A stretch of 15,525 bases of DNA, from the NCBI GenBank assembly GCA_023398615.1, contig JAEWSD010000233.1, forward strand, positions 1-15,525, written 5' to 3'. A program made the position numbers and the translations under genes. Positions 6,815 through 14,069 of this stretch are shown here, in pieces. The DNA is from Bacillota bacterium. Its GTDB lineage: Bacteria > Bacillota > Clostridia > Lachnospirales > Lachnospiraceae. Position 1 is the first letter of the stretch, and each line of letters opens with the position of its first letter. Under the pieces are notes generated by a model. It did not search any database. It was given only the letters and a program-made list of their open reading frames with translations, and was not told the origin of the DNA.

Positions 6815-7744
6815 TCAACGGCTTTTATAGTACTCTCTGACTACGGCTTCCGCCGGTTTGCCAAAGATATCGTATCCGTTATTCTTATCCGCGTCGTCTA
6901 TATGATATTGCTTCCATGCCCAGTCCCAGATTCCAAACCCGGATACCCAGTCACGTTTCGAAGTCTTTTCAAACATTTCCCGGTACCAGTCTGCCTGTTC
7001 TTCCGGGCTTACTTCACCGCGGCAGCTCCAGTCATTCGGCACCTTTGAGGAGCCTGCCGCAGACATACAGCCTGCCTCCGCAAAGAAAAAGGGCTTCTTA
7101 AACCTCTTAACCACTGCCTCGATACGGTCAAGCTCCTTATCCCAATCGGTAAGCGGATAATACCCGCTTGAAGATATCACATCGACACAATCCCACCAGT
7201 TTACGGTATCCTCCTGATATTTGTCGGTATTGTAAGAAACCAATCCTCCGTATACCGATTTGATATCTGAAATCAGCCTTCTCCATTCCTCTTCCCTGTG
7301 CTGTGTCATCACCATCTCGCAGCCCGCTATAAACATCTCACAACCCGTTTCCTGTGCGATTTTTGCATAATGCAGCTGAAAGTCCGTATAGGACCGGAAC
7401 CAACTGCTCCACTTCGGCTCGCACGGGACATCCTTATCGAAAAAGCTGATATGCGCCCTCCAGGTTCCGTTCTTACAATTGACGGTGGGCTTAAGCGCCG
7501 TCCTTAATCCGTTCTGTCCGGCATATTGAATCATTTCAATGAGTTCGTCATCGCCAAGAGTACCCTCCGAACCGTAATTAATCTGTTCCGACTGGGCGGT
7601 GTCCTGAAGTCCGGCAGGTACGAATATGACGAAATCCGCGCCTGTCCTCTCTTTCATGTTCCTCAGGCTCTCCCTTGAAGCGGCGGTCCGGAAACTGCCC
7701 CTGTGTGCAAACGGCCCAAAGGTGATGCCTTTTATAAAATCCAT
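6815..7744 (-). CDS. Glycoside hydrolase, GH113-like (beta-mannanase family)
   Basis: A 309-residue (beta/alpha)8-type protein. Family-like features are the start MDFIKGITFGPFAHRGSF, a TALKPTV strand at about 82-88, WF.SYTDFQLHYAKIA at about 115-130, the probable acid/base Glu143 in FIAGCEM, WWDCVDVISSSGYYPL at about 183-198, and the probable nucleophile Glu223 in FFFAEAGCMS. These positions fit GH113, which contains beta-1,4-mannan/manno-oligosaccharide-cleaving enzymes. No signal peptide is seen, so it likely acts on imported oligosaccharides in the cytoplasm. It follows the SDR gene by 19 bp with its own TAGGAG site and is the last gene of the operon. The family call is from pattern memory; the true substrate is unknown. 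Confidence 0.72.
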   Translation of the reverse strand: MDFIKGITFGPFAHRGSFRTAASRESLRNMKERTGADFVIFVPAGLQDTAQSEQINYGSEGTLGDDELIEMIQYAGQNGLRTALKPTVNCKNGTWRAHISFFDKDVPCEPKWSSWFRSYTDFQLHYAKIAQETGCEMFIAGCEMVMTQHREEEWRRLISDIKSVYGGLVSYNTDKYQEDTVNWWDCVDVISSSGYYPLTDWDKELDRIEAVVKRFKKPFFFAEAGCMSAAGSSKVPNDWSCRGEVSPEEQADWYREMFEKTSKRDWVSGFGIWDWAWKQYHIDDADKNNGYDIFGKPAEAVVREYYKSR

Positions 7745-7763
7745 AGTAAACTCCTATCTGCGG

Positions 7764-8777
7764 CTATTTTACTTCCTTCACTGCTTTTTGCACTGCTGCA
7801 ATCATACTGTCGCACCAGTCGTCAAATTCCTTGTCTTCGACCTGTAACTCAGGATGCGCCAGCACATAATCAATGGTTTCCTTTACGCCCTGATCGAATC
7901 TTTTTACGGCGGTAAAACCGGGTACAAGTGTCTTTAGCTTGGTATTGTCAAATACTACCGAATTTGCCTTGTCACCGATCAGGGAGCCCTCAAAGTCCAG
8001 ATTACTGCAGGCGGCCAGAATCTCGGAAGAAATGTGCATTGCATTCAGTTTAACCCCTAACGCATCTGCAATCGACTGGTATATCTGATTCCATGTAAGC
8101 GATTCGTCCGAGGTGATCTGAACGGCTTCACCGATTGCGTGGAGATTTCCGAGAAGACCGATAAAGCCCTTTGCAAAATCACTGTTATGTGTCATCGTCC
8201 AAAGCGATGTTCCGTCACCATGTATGATTACCTTCTTGCCGGAAAGCATACGTTTTGCAACCTGCCAGCTTCCTTTCGCACCATGAACGCCTAGCGGAAT
8301 GGACCTTTCATCATAGGTATGGCTCGGCCTGACGATGGTTACCGGAAAACCATTTTCACGGTACATCCGCATCAAATAATCCTCACAGGCAATTTTATTG
8401 CGTGAATACTCCCAATAGGGATTCGCCAGCGGTGTCCCTTCGGTAATACGGTAGTGTGACAAAGGCTTCTGATAAGCGGAAGCTGAGCTGATAAAGAGAA
8501 ACTGTTTCGTTTTTCCGTGAAACAAGCGGTAATCCCTTTGAAGCTGCTCAGGTACAAATGCAATAAAATCCGCCACTGCATCAAAATTAAGGTCTGATAT
8601 CAAGCCTGCTGCCTCTTCCTCGTTATTGATATCCACGGTCAGCTGCTTTGCTCCCGAAGGCAGTATATTATTTCTGTTGCCGCGGTTGATCAGATAAAGT
8701 TCATCCCCGCGTTCGATTAACTGTTTCGATATGGCCGTACTTATGGTACCTGTCCCACCGATAAATAAAATCTTCAT
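7764..8777 (-). CDS. NAD-dependent epimerase/dehydratase (extended SDR family)
   Basis: A 337-residue Rossmann-fold protein. The N-terminal KILFIGGTGTIS (residues 2-13) is the glycine-rich NAD(P)-binding loop. The FISSAS block around residues 95-100 and YSRNK with Y124 and K128 give the SDR Ser-Tyr-Lys set. The later RPSHTYDERSIPLGVHG and HGDGTSLWTMTHNSDFAKGFIGL segments resemble CSP41-like and sugar-nucleotide epimerases. It is a cytosolic enzyme that probably works on a sugar or sugar nucleotide, but the substrate cannot be assigned. GGAG stands 5 bp upstream of the start. It lies between the aldo/keto reductase and the GH113-like gene, which suggests carbohydrate metabolism. Confidence 0.88.
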   Translation of the reverse strand: MKILFIGGTGTISTAISKQLIERGDELYLINRGNRNNILPSGAKQLTVDINNEEEAAGLISDLNFDAVADFIAFVPEQLQRDYRLFHGKTKQFLFISSASAYQKPLSHYRITEGTPLANPYWEYSRNKIACEDYLMRMYRENGFPVTIVRPSHTYDERSIPLGVHGAKGSWQVAKRMLSGKKVIIHGDGTSLWTMTHNSDFAKGFIGLLGNLHAIGEAVQITSDESLTWNQIYQSIADALGVKLNAMHISSEILAACSNLDFEGSLIGDKANSVVFDNTKLKTLVPGFTAVKRFDQGVKETIDYVLAHPELQVEDKEFDDWCDSMIAAVQKAVKEVK

Positions 8778-8790
8778 ATGCGCTCCAATC

Positions 8791-8808
8791 TGCCTGCCGG
8801 TGCAGGCA
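8791..8808 (-). other. Short perfect hairpin in the gap between two operon genes
   Basis: TGCCTGC-ACCG-GCAGGCA is a 7-bp perfect stem with a 4-nt loop. It lies 7 bp upstream of the SDR gene's GGAG site and 30 bp past the aldo/keto reductase stop, with no T-tract after it. It may be an RNA-processing or 3'-protecting stem that lets the two genes be expressed at different levels. Confidence 0.45.
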
Positions 8809-8838
8809 ATTATATTTAATATCTTATATGAAATATTT

Positions 8839-9975
8839 TTAACTGTTTACCAGAACCTTTTCCACCCGCTTTAACTGTTCACGGATCTTAAGCTTCTGGG
8901 GACATTTCTTCTCACATAAGCCGCAATCTTTGCAATCCTTGACCGTTTTGCCGTCTTCCTTTATATATTTCGCCATTTCCTCCCTGGCATGCTCGGTAAG
9001 GCCATATACGTTATGATGCGTATACAGGTTAAATATCTTAGGGATATCGATGCCGGCCGGACATGGCTGACAGTATGCACAGCCGGTACAGTAAAGCTCA
9101 CTGAACTTCTTGAGCTGTTCCACGGCATCTCCCAGCTGCTTCCATTCCTCCTCGGAAAGAATGGTATCATCACTGCCGATTACCAGATTCTTCTTCAGCA
9201 TATCCATATCCTGCATTCCTGACAATGCACAGCTTAAACTTGGATTGCCCAAAGCGAATTTGAAAGCCAGTTCGTAGGTAGCAATTGCAGGCTTACCGGT
9301 CAGCTTGTTATACAGATCGGTCGGCGCGGCCAGCCTTCCGCCGCCTACCGGACCCATTGCCACAACGCCAAGTCCCTTCGAGCTTGCATATGCCATCATT
9401 TCCTCGTTGCTTCTGTCAAGGAGATTGTACTGACAGAGCATGGTTTCCATAGGGATGCCTCTTTCCTCCGACTTATCGATAATATACCTGATATTCTTCG
9501 GATCATCATGGAAGGAAAATGAGATATGCCTGATCAGGCCGTCTTCCTTGGCTTTCTTTGCTTCCTCAAGCAGATCCAGCTTAAGAATTATATCCTCAAA
9601 GGATTTCTTATTAATACCCCAGAAATGATAGAAATCAATATAGTCGATTCCCATTTTGGTGAGGCTCTTCTGCAAAACCTTGCGATAATCTTCTGAGGTT
9701 TTACATTCCTCCAGCGGTATTTTCGTGGAGAGCATTACCTTATCGCGAATGTCCTTAAAAGCCCTGCCGACCGTTGCTTCACTGTTTGAATGGCAATAGT
9801 ACGGTGCGGTATCAAAATAGTTGATACCATTTTCGTAAGCATGCAAAAGCATCGGAATCGCTTTTTCCTCATCAATAAACCACTGCCCGTCTTTCTCATA
9901 TTCCGGCAGCCTCATGCAGCCGAAGCCCAATGCCGATATCTTTACGCCTGTTTCCCCAAACTTTCTGTAATTCAT
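8839..9975 (-). CDS. Aldo/keto reductase with C-terminal ferredoxin-like Fe-S motifs
   Basis: With the start at 9975 the protein has 378 residues. The AKR catalytic tetrad is visible as D55, Y60, K85 and H117 (FDTAPYY, STKIP, FYHFWG). After the barrel, two cysteine clusters appear: C296, C299, C302 and C305 followed by PAGI, and C348, C351, C354 and C358 followed by PQ. These are [4Fe-4S]-type motifs, as in a widespread anaerobe AKR subfamily annotated as oxidoreductases. The substrate is unknown. An upstream ATG at 9990 is in frame, but GGAG lies 9 bp before the ATG at 9975 and the product then starts MNYRKFGETG, the usual AKR beginning. It is the first gene of a three-gene operon behind a MerR-type promoter. 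Confidence 0.92.
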   Translation of the reverse strand: MNYRKFGETGVKISALGFGCMRLPEYEKDGQWFIDEEKAIPMLLHAYENGINYFDTAPYYCHSNSEATVGRAFKDIRDKVMLSTKIPLEECKTSEDYRKVLQKSLTKMGIDYIDFYHFWGINKKSFEDIILKLDLLEEAKKAKEDGLIRHISFSFHDDPKNIRYIIDKSEERGIPMETMLCQYNLLDRSNEEMMAYASSKGLGVVAMGPVGGGRLAAPTDLYNKLTGKPAIATYELAFKFALGNPSLSCALSGMQDMDMLKKNLVIGSDDTILSEEEWKQLGDAVEQLKKFSELYCTGCAYCQPCPAGIDIPKIFNLYTHHNVYGLTEHAREEMAKYIKEDGKTVKDCKDCGLCEKKCPQKLKIREQLKRVEKVLVNS

Positions 9976-10026
9976 AACTATTATCTCCATTTCTTCTTAC
10001 AAATTATTCAAGTGCCTATACCAGGC

Positions 10027-10057
10027 AGTATAAACCATAGAGCTATCTCTATGTCAA
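10027..10057 (-). promoter_or_regulatory. MerR-type promoter/operator of the reductase operon
   Basis: -35 TTGACA (10057-10052, perfect) and -10 TATACT (10032-10027) are 19 bp apart, longer than the usual 17. Within and around the spacer lies the perfect dyad CATAGAG-ATAG-CTCTATG (10053-10036). An over-long spacer holding an inverted repeat is the classical MerR-family arrangement, in which the activator twists the DNA to realign the two boxes. No merR-like gene is in this window, so the regulator would be encoded elsewhere. Confidence 0.72.
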
Positions 10058-10162
10058 CATTTTTCTCAATTAATCTTCTCATTTAAACCTTTCATCTAAT
10101 GAAAAAAACGTGCAGCAGTGTGCGTTAATATTGCAAATTTTGTGTGCAAGAGCGCTTGTTTC

Positions 10163-12301
10163 TCATGGCCGTTTTATTTCAAGAATGCGCAGGGTCTTAT
10201 TGTAAGTCAGCCAATACACCCCATAGAGCAGGATACTGCAGGCTGCCACCAATAAGGTACAGTTGCCCATACCTGCCAGCTCGCCGGCGGTGAATTTGCC
10301 GCCGTCATTGAAGAAAATAATTACGGAATACAGTACAAACATGGTGATAGTTCCCACCAGGGCAGGTACTAAAAAAACACGACTTACTTGACCTCTCACC
10401 GAGCGGCGCAGATAATTGCCGTCTGCGCCAAGATGCCGCAGATCATCATACACCTGGCGGTTGTTCAGAGCGATGGTAAGGCAGCGGGTGTAGGCGATCA
10501 CAATAACCGCCGCAAAGCAGATAATGGCGATGAAGATGAACAGCATGAGGTATACGGCCGTGGTTCGAACAAAGTCGGCCTTATCCAGAACGCGGAACTT
10601 GGGCATATAGAGCCAGCTCAAACGGAACTCGGAGCTGTCCCGCTGATCGTAGGAAATTGGTGCAAAGCCATGTTCCCGGATGGTTTCTTTATCATATCCA
10701 TATGGCTCCCCGGCATCGCGGGCAATCTTTTTCGCCACCTGATCCCAGTATTTCCCCTGCTCCACCTCCGCTCCTGATCCGTCCACAATGGCATAAAACA
10801 AAGCCTTGGAGAAGCTATACAGATTACCGGTATCGCTATCATCGAAAAATATGTAATTTTCCAGCCATTCATCGGTTAACCCCTCCGTGATACGGTTATA
10901 ATCGGCATCATCCAGCACATGCACCTCGGCAGCCAGCATGTCGTTGCGGAGATATCCCGCAAAAGCGGTGGTCAGCTTTTCTCCGGTGACCATGTTGTGC
11001 AGGAGTGTCTGATCCGTCGATATCATATAACCCTCTCCCTCGCCGTCTGCACCGGAGACAGACTGAAAAGTACCGGACCGGACATCGGCGCTGTCTCCGG
11101 TCAGGCGGTTGTAAACGCTCTCCGGCATATACCGGTCGCCTCCCAGCAACTCCCGGTATTCCTGATGCCAGGTAATACCACCAATAGCCCCTGCTTCCTC
11201 AATATACTCCATGCCGTCCTGACCCAGAATGGCACATTGTCCTTCCCGCCAGGCTTTCAGGGTGACTCCGTACTCCTGAGCCAGCACCTCCGTATCGGCC
11301 CTTCCAATCATATTCTGGTCCATGCGGTAATGAAAGACGTAGTCGGTTGGCCGTCTGTCGTAGCCCAGCATAGAGCCGGTACCCAGCATAGGTGCATAAA
11401 ACATGGCAAAATAAGCTCCCGCCAGCAGAACGGTCATGACCAGCATATTGCGCACGGTCTGTCGGCCCTGAAACTTCATCATACTGATGGAAATGATATT
11501 TTTAAAGCGTGTATGTCTTCGGCCCCAGCCGTTTACCACCGTGTGGAGAAGCACCATATAAAGGCCGGCAAAGACCGGTGTGTAAAAGATGATACTAAAA
11601 TACTCCGGGGGATACCAGTGGAGCACCCTAATGAAAAAAACCGGCATGACACGTCCCAGTATTCCGCCCAGAAGCATCAGCCCAATACCTCTCCAGCCGT
11701 ACCACCGCGGGACTGCCCGGATTGGTTCCGATTTCCGTGCTTCATTGACAATGTCGATAATATTGGTTCGACGAATAAACCGGGCTCCCATTCCAAAAAG
11801 CATCAAAATGACAAATATGGAAAAGAAAAGCGCAAACAGCAGTGCCATAGGTTCAAAAAGGAAGGTCATTTCCCGGGTATCCACCACCAGGAGACGGAAG
11901 AGCTGCCACAAGCCCCAGGCCAAAGGAGCGCCCAGCAAGGTTCCCGCACCGCAGGAAACGAAAGCAATCAGCGCAAGCTCCCGGTATAAAAGGCGCTTCA
12001 TCTGCCTGCGCGACGCGCCCAGGGCAAGAAACACGCCGGTATCCCCCGACTTTGAGCGAAAAAAGAGACCGGAGGCATAGATGGTAAAAGCGGCACAGCC
12101 CAGCGTTACCAGTACGAAGATTGCCATAACCTGCTTTCTGGAATCTCCGCCTTCCGGCAGTACATTCAGTACGGTCGGGGTACGCATCATGGTCAAATAT
12201 GCAGTGATGAGCAAAACAGAGAAAAAACAGCAGCCCAAAAGAAGAAAATAATTTTTCCGGTTCTCATGGCGCAGCCTGGCATAAACTTTTACAAGATTCA
12301 T
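10163..12301 (-). CDS. ABC transporter permease, FtsX/BceB-like with large extracellular loop
   Basis: A 712-residue membrane protein. Hydrophobic segments lie near residues 18-38, 57-80, 108-134, 150-173, 205-225, 234-256 and 285-306. A hydrophilic domain of about 270 residues follows (about 310-580), then three more segments near 582-605, 642-665 and 680-700. Ten helices with the big loop between helices 7 and 8 is the BceB layout. FtsX-type segments are visible in both halves (DTGVFLALGASRRQM at 87-101 and VYDDLRHLGADGNYL at 617-631). BceB-like permeases bind and remove antimicrobial peptides such as bacitracin-type ligands and also signal to a kinase. The start is 3 bp after the ATPase stop, with GGGGGAG upstream, so the two are co-translated. 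The ligand is unknown. Confidence 0.88.
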   Translation of the reverse strand: MNLVKVYARLRHENRKNYFLLLGCCFFSVLLITAYLTMMRTPTVLNVLPEGGDSRKQVMAIFVLVTLGCAAFTIYASGLFFRSKSGDTGVFLALGASRRQMKRLLYRELALIAFVSCGAGTLLGAPLAWGLWQLFRLLVVDTREMTFLFEPMALLFALFFSIFVILMLFGMGARFIRRTNIIDIVNEARKSEPIRAVPRWYGWRGIGLMLLGGILGRVMPVFFIRVLHWYPPEYFSIIFYTPVFAGLYMVLLHTVVNGWGRRHTRFKNIISISMMKFQGRQTVRNMLVMTVLLAGAYFAMFYAPMLGTGSMLGYDRRPTDYVFHYRMDQNMIGRADTEVLAQEYGVTLKAWREGQCAILGQDGMEYIEEAGAIGGITWHQEYRELLGGDRYMPESVYNRLTGDSADVRSGTFQSVSGADGEGEGYMISTDQTLLHNMVTGEKLTTAFAGYLRNDMLAAEVHVLDDADYNRITEGLTDEWLENYIFFDDSDTGNLYSFSKALFYAIVDGSGAEVEQGKYWDQVAKKIARDAGEPYGYDKETIREHGFAPISYDQRDSSEFRLSWLYMPKFRVLDKADFVRTTAVYLMLFIFIAIICFAAVIVIAYTRCLTIALNNRQVYDDLRHLGADGNYLRRSVRGQVSRVFLVPALVGTITMFVLYSVIIFFNDGGKFTAGELAGMGNCTLLVAACSILLYGVYWLTYNKTLRILEIKRP

Positions 12302-12304
12302 GGC

Positions 12305-13075
12305 CTACTCCCCCTCTCCGCTGTTTAGCGCCCGGATGGCATCCAAAAGCTGATCCTGGAAAGCAGCCCGGTCATGTGATTCATTTTCCGAATGGGTATG
12401 TGTCAGGTTTTTGCCCACGGCACCGTCTTTCATAATAACAACCCGATCACAGAAGGAAGCGGCAAAGGAATCATGCGTCACCATGAAAATGGTCGCACCC
12501 AGCTCCTTCTTGGCGGAAAGGAAGCTGCTGATGACTGTGCGGCTGGATTTGGAATCCAGATTGCCGGTCGGCTCATCGGCCAAAATAATCATGGGCTCGT
12601 TGATCAGAGCCCGCGCCACGGCTGTCCGCTGTTTTTCTCCGCCGGAGATCTCGGCGGGGTACTTATTCCGTATATCCTTAATGCCAAACACTCCGCACAG
12701 CTGATCCGCCCGAAGTTCGGATTTACTGTTTAGTGTGCCGCCGATGATAGCGGGCAGCAGTATGTTTTCCTGAACGCTAAGACCGTCCAGCAGCATGAAG
12801 TCCTGAAACACAAAGCCCAGCTTCCTGTTGCGAACCCGCGCCAGCTCATCCTGTGTCAGATTGGACAGCTCCTGTCCGCCAAGGGTAATTTGACCTGCCT
12901 CAAAAGGGATATAGCAGGAAATACAGTTTAGAAGCGTGGTCTTACCCGAGCCGGAGGGCCCCATAACTGCCACAAACTCACCCTGGGTGATATTCAGGTT
13001 GACGCCTTTTAGCACTTCATATTGAGACTTTCCAACCCGATACGTTTTGTGAAGATTTTTAACATATAGCATCAT
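12305..13075 (-). CDS. ABC transporter ATP-binding protein (MacB/BceA type)
   Basis: A complete 256-residue nucleotide-binding domain: Walker A GPSGSGKT (39-46), Q-loop Gln91 (FQDFMLL), signature ISGGEKQR (143-150), Walker B IILADE (163-168) with Glu168, D-loop NLDSKSS and switch His201 (THD). It belongs to the LolD/MacB/BceA group that pairs with FtsX-like permeases. It energises the permease encoded 3 bp downstream. The protein may start at the ATG at 13075 or at the adjacent ATG at 13072; AGAGG lies just upstream and fits either. It is divergent from the LytTR two-component genes, whose boxes lie in the shared intergenic region. The last about 30 residues, rich in His and Glu, are a poorly conserved tail. 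Confidence 0.95.
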   Translation of the reverse strand: MMLYVKNLHKTYRVGKSQYEVLKGVNLNITQGEFVAVMGPSGSGKTTLLNCISCYIPFEAGQITLGGQELSNLTQDELARVRNRKLGFVFQDFMLLDGLSVQENILLPAIIGGTLNSKSELRADQLCGVFGIKDIRNKYPAEISGGEKQRTAVARALINEPMIILADEPTGNLDSKSSRTVISSFLSAKKELGATIFMVTHDSFAASFCDRVVIMKDGAVGKNLTHTHSENESHDRAAFQDQLLDAIRALNSGEGE

Positions 13076-13159
13076 AACTACCTCTTTTCTGTTGTTTTGA
13101 TTCTAAGATAGCACAACCAAAAAGCGGCGGAACCAGCCCCGTCATAAACGGAGGTGCCG

Positions 13160-13192
13160 ATGTCAAGTTTGTCATGTCTTTGCCAAATATGA
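13160..13192 (+). CDS. Possible 10-codon leader peptide (doubtful)
   Basis: ATG at 13160 reads MSSLSCLCQI then stop. It has a perfect GGAGGTG (13150-13156) with the five-base spacing expected of a strong ribosome site, which is unusual for chance in this gene-free stretch. No clear promoter precedes it, and it overlaps a LytTR-like box, so the bases may be conserved for DNA binding instead. Confidence 0.18.
   Translation: MSSLSCLCQI
13164..13172 (+). promoter_or_regulatory. LytTR-type binding box 1
   Basis: CAAGTTTGT matches the published LytTR half-site pattern [TA][AC][CA]GTTN[AG][TG] at 8 of 9 positions. It is part of a longer repeat, GATGTCAAGTTTGTCA (13159-13174), similar to box 2. It is nearer to the ATPase gene. 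Confidence 0.45.
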
Positions 13193-13213
13193 AAAATTCT
13201 GCCGCCCTGATGT

Positions 13214-13222
13214 AAAGTTTGG
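13214..13222 (+). promoter_or_regulatory. LytTR-type binding box 2
   Basis: AAAGTTTGG matches the LytTR half-site pattern at all 9 positions. It lies inside GATGTAAAGTTTGGCA (13209-13224), which agrees with box 1 at 13 of 16 positions and is exactly 50 bp from it, about five helical turns. The regulator encoded next door is the obvious candidate binder. Confidence 0.5.
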
Positions 13223-13265
13223 CAGATTACAAAGACCGCAGACTGTTCAAGAAATCGGACGGATA

Positions 13266-13274
13266 TGGTATAAT
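13266..13274 (+). promoter_or_regulatory. Extended -10 promoter of the response-regulator gene
   Basis: TGGTATAAT is a perfect extended -10. The -35 region at 17 bp (TTCAAG) is poor, which is what an activator-dependent or extended -10 promoter shows. LytTR box 2 ends about 45 bp upstream. Confidence 0.6.
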
Positions 13275-13289
13275 AATAAAAAAATGAAC

Positions 13290-13323
13290 GATGGGGCCGT
13301 TTCAAAAACAGCTCCATCCTTTT
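13290..13323 (+). terminator. Terminator-like hairpin in the regulator gene leader (possible attenuator)
   Basis: GATGGGGCCGTTT (13290-13302) pairs with AAACAGCTCCATC (13306-13318) at 12 of 13 positions, counting one G-U. The loop is CAA, and CTTTT follows. It starts about 10 nt after the predicted transcription start and ends about 10 nt before the GAGGTGA ribosome site. The T-tract is short, so termination may be partial. Confidence 0.45.
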
Positions 13324-13346
13324 AAAATGAATGCGAGGTGACTCCG

Positions 13347-14069
13347 GTGTTGCGAATTGCTATTTGCGATGATGAGAGCCGGGCAAGGGACTCTTTGCGG
13401 TTTTCTCTGGAAAAGATATTGCCGGAAGATGAAGCTGCGGATAAATTGGTCTATGAGTTTTCCTCCGGCACCGGCGCGGTACGCTGGCTGAAGCAGCACC
13501 CCGGAGAGATCGATCTGCTGTTCCTTGACGTTGAAATGGAGGGTATATCCGGCATGGAGGCAGCAAGGCGGATACGTGATTTTGACCGGAACCTGATCAT
13601 CGTCTTTGTCACAGGATATCCGGACTACGTCTTTGACGGTTACCAGGTTCAGGCGCTGGACTACCTGTTAAAGCCCACCTGTGAAACGCGTCTGCGCGAC
13701 GTGCTGCACCGGGTCCGAGATGCACTTTCCGTTACCGAAAAAGAACAGTTCACCTTTCAGAACACAGACGGCGTTTACCGGCTGTACCTGACAGATATCC
13801 TTTACTGTTACAGCGAACGGCGCAAGGTGTTTGTAGTGACACGGAACAAGACTATTTCTCTTTATGCAAAGCTGGATGGCGTACAGGATCAGATCGGTTC
13901 CGGATTTATCCGCATTCATCAGCGGTTCCTGGTAAATGTCGACGCGGTGGAGCAAATCCGAAACAATTTGGTTGTTGTTGACGGACGGGAACTGCCGATG
14001 AGCCGCTCCATGAAGAGCGAAGCCTCCTCGAAGCTGGCTAAAGCTATGCTGGGGGTGTACAAATCATGA
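13347..14069 (+). CDS. LytTR-family response regulator
   Basis: 240 residues from a GTG start at 13347. An in-frame GTG at 13338 is rejected because it overlaps GAGGTGA (13334-13340), which is the ribosome site for 13347; the chosen product begins MLRIAICDDE as regulators of this group do. The receiver domain (1-120) has acidic D8 and D9, phospho-acceptor D61 in LLFLDVEM, T89 and K109. A LytTR DNA-binding domain fills about 134-235 (YLTDILYCYSERRKVFVVT, FIRIHQRFLVNVDAV, ELPMSRS). Such regulators (AgrA, VirR, ComE) bind paired direct repeats; two candidate boxes lie just upstream. The stop overlaps the kinase start in ATGA, so the pair is translationally coupled. Confidence 0.94.
   Translation: MLRIAICDDESRARDSLRFSLEKILPEDEAADKLVYEFSSGTGAVRWLKQHPGEIDLLFLDVEMEGISGMEAARRIRDFDRNLIIVFVTGYPDYVFDGYQVQALDYLLKPTCETRLRDVLHRVRDALSVTEKEQFTFQNTDGVYRLYLTDILYCYSERRKVFVVTRNKTISLYAKLDGVQDQIGSGFIRIHQRFLVNVDAVEQIRNNLVVVDGRELPMSRSMKSEASSKLAKAMLGVYKS

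Noticed and set aside
10086..10162. Possible terminator after the permease gene, with a TTTTTTT run on the minus strand near 10100
   Set aside because: The bases before the T-run do not form a stable stem on the minus strand; only a weak 5-bp TTGCA/TGCAA pairing was seen nearby.
10919..11989. 356-codon open frame on the plus strand
   Set aside because: It is antisense to the clearly recognisable permease, its product is low-complexity and matches no family I know, and it has no ribosome site.
13338..13346. Upstream GTG start for the response regulator
   Set aside because: The GTG is part of the GAGGTGA ribosome site for the start at 13347, and the family usually begins right at the first beta strand.
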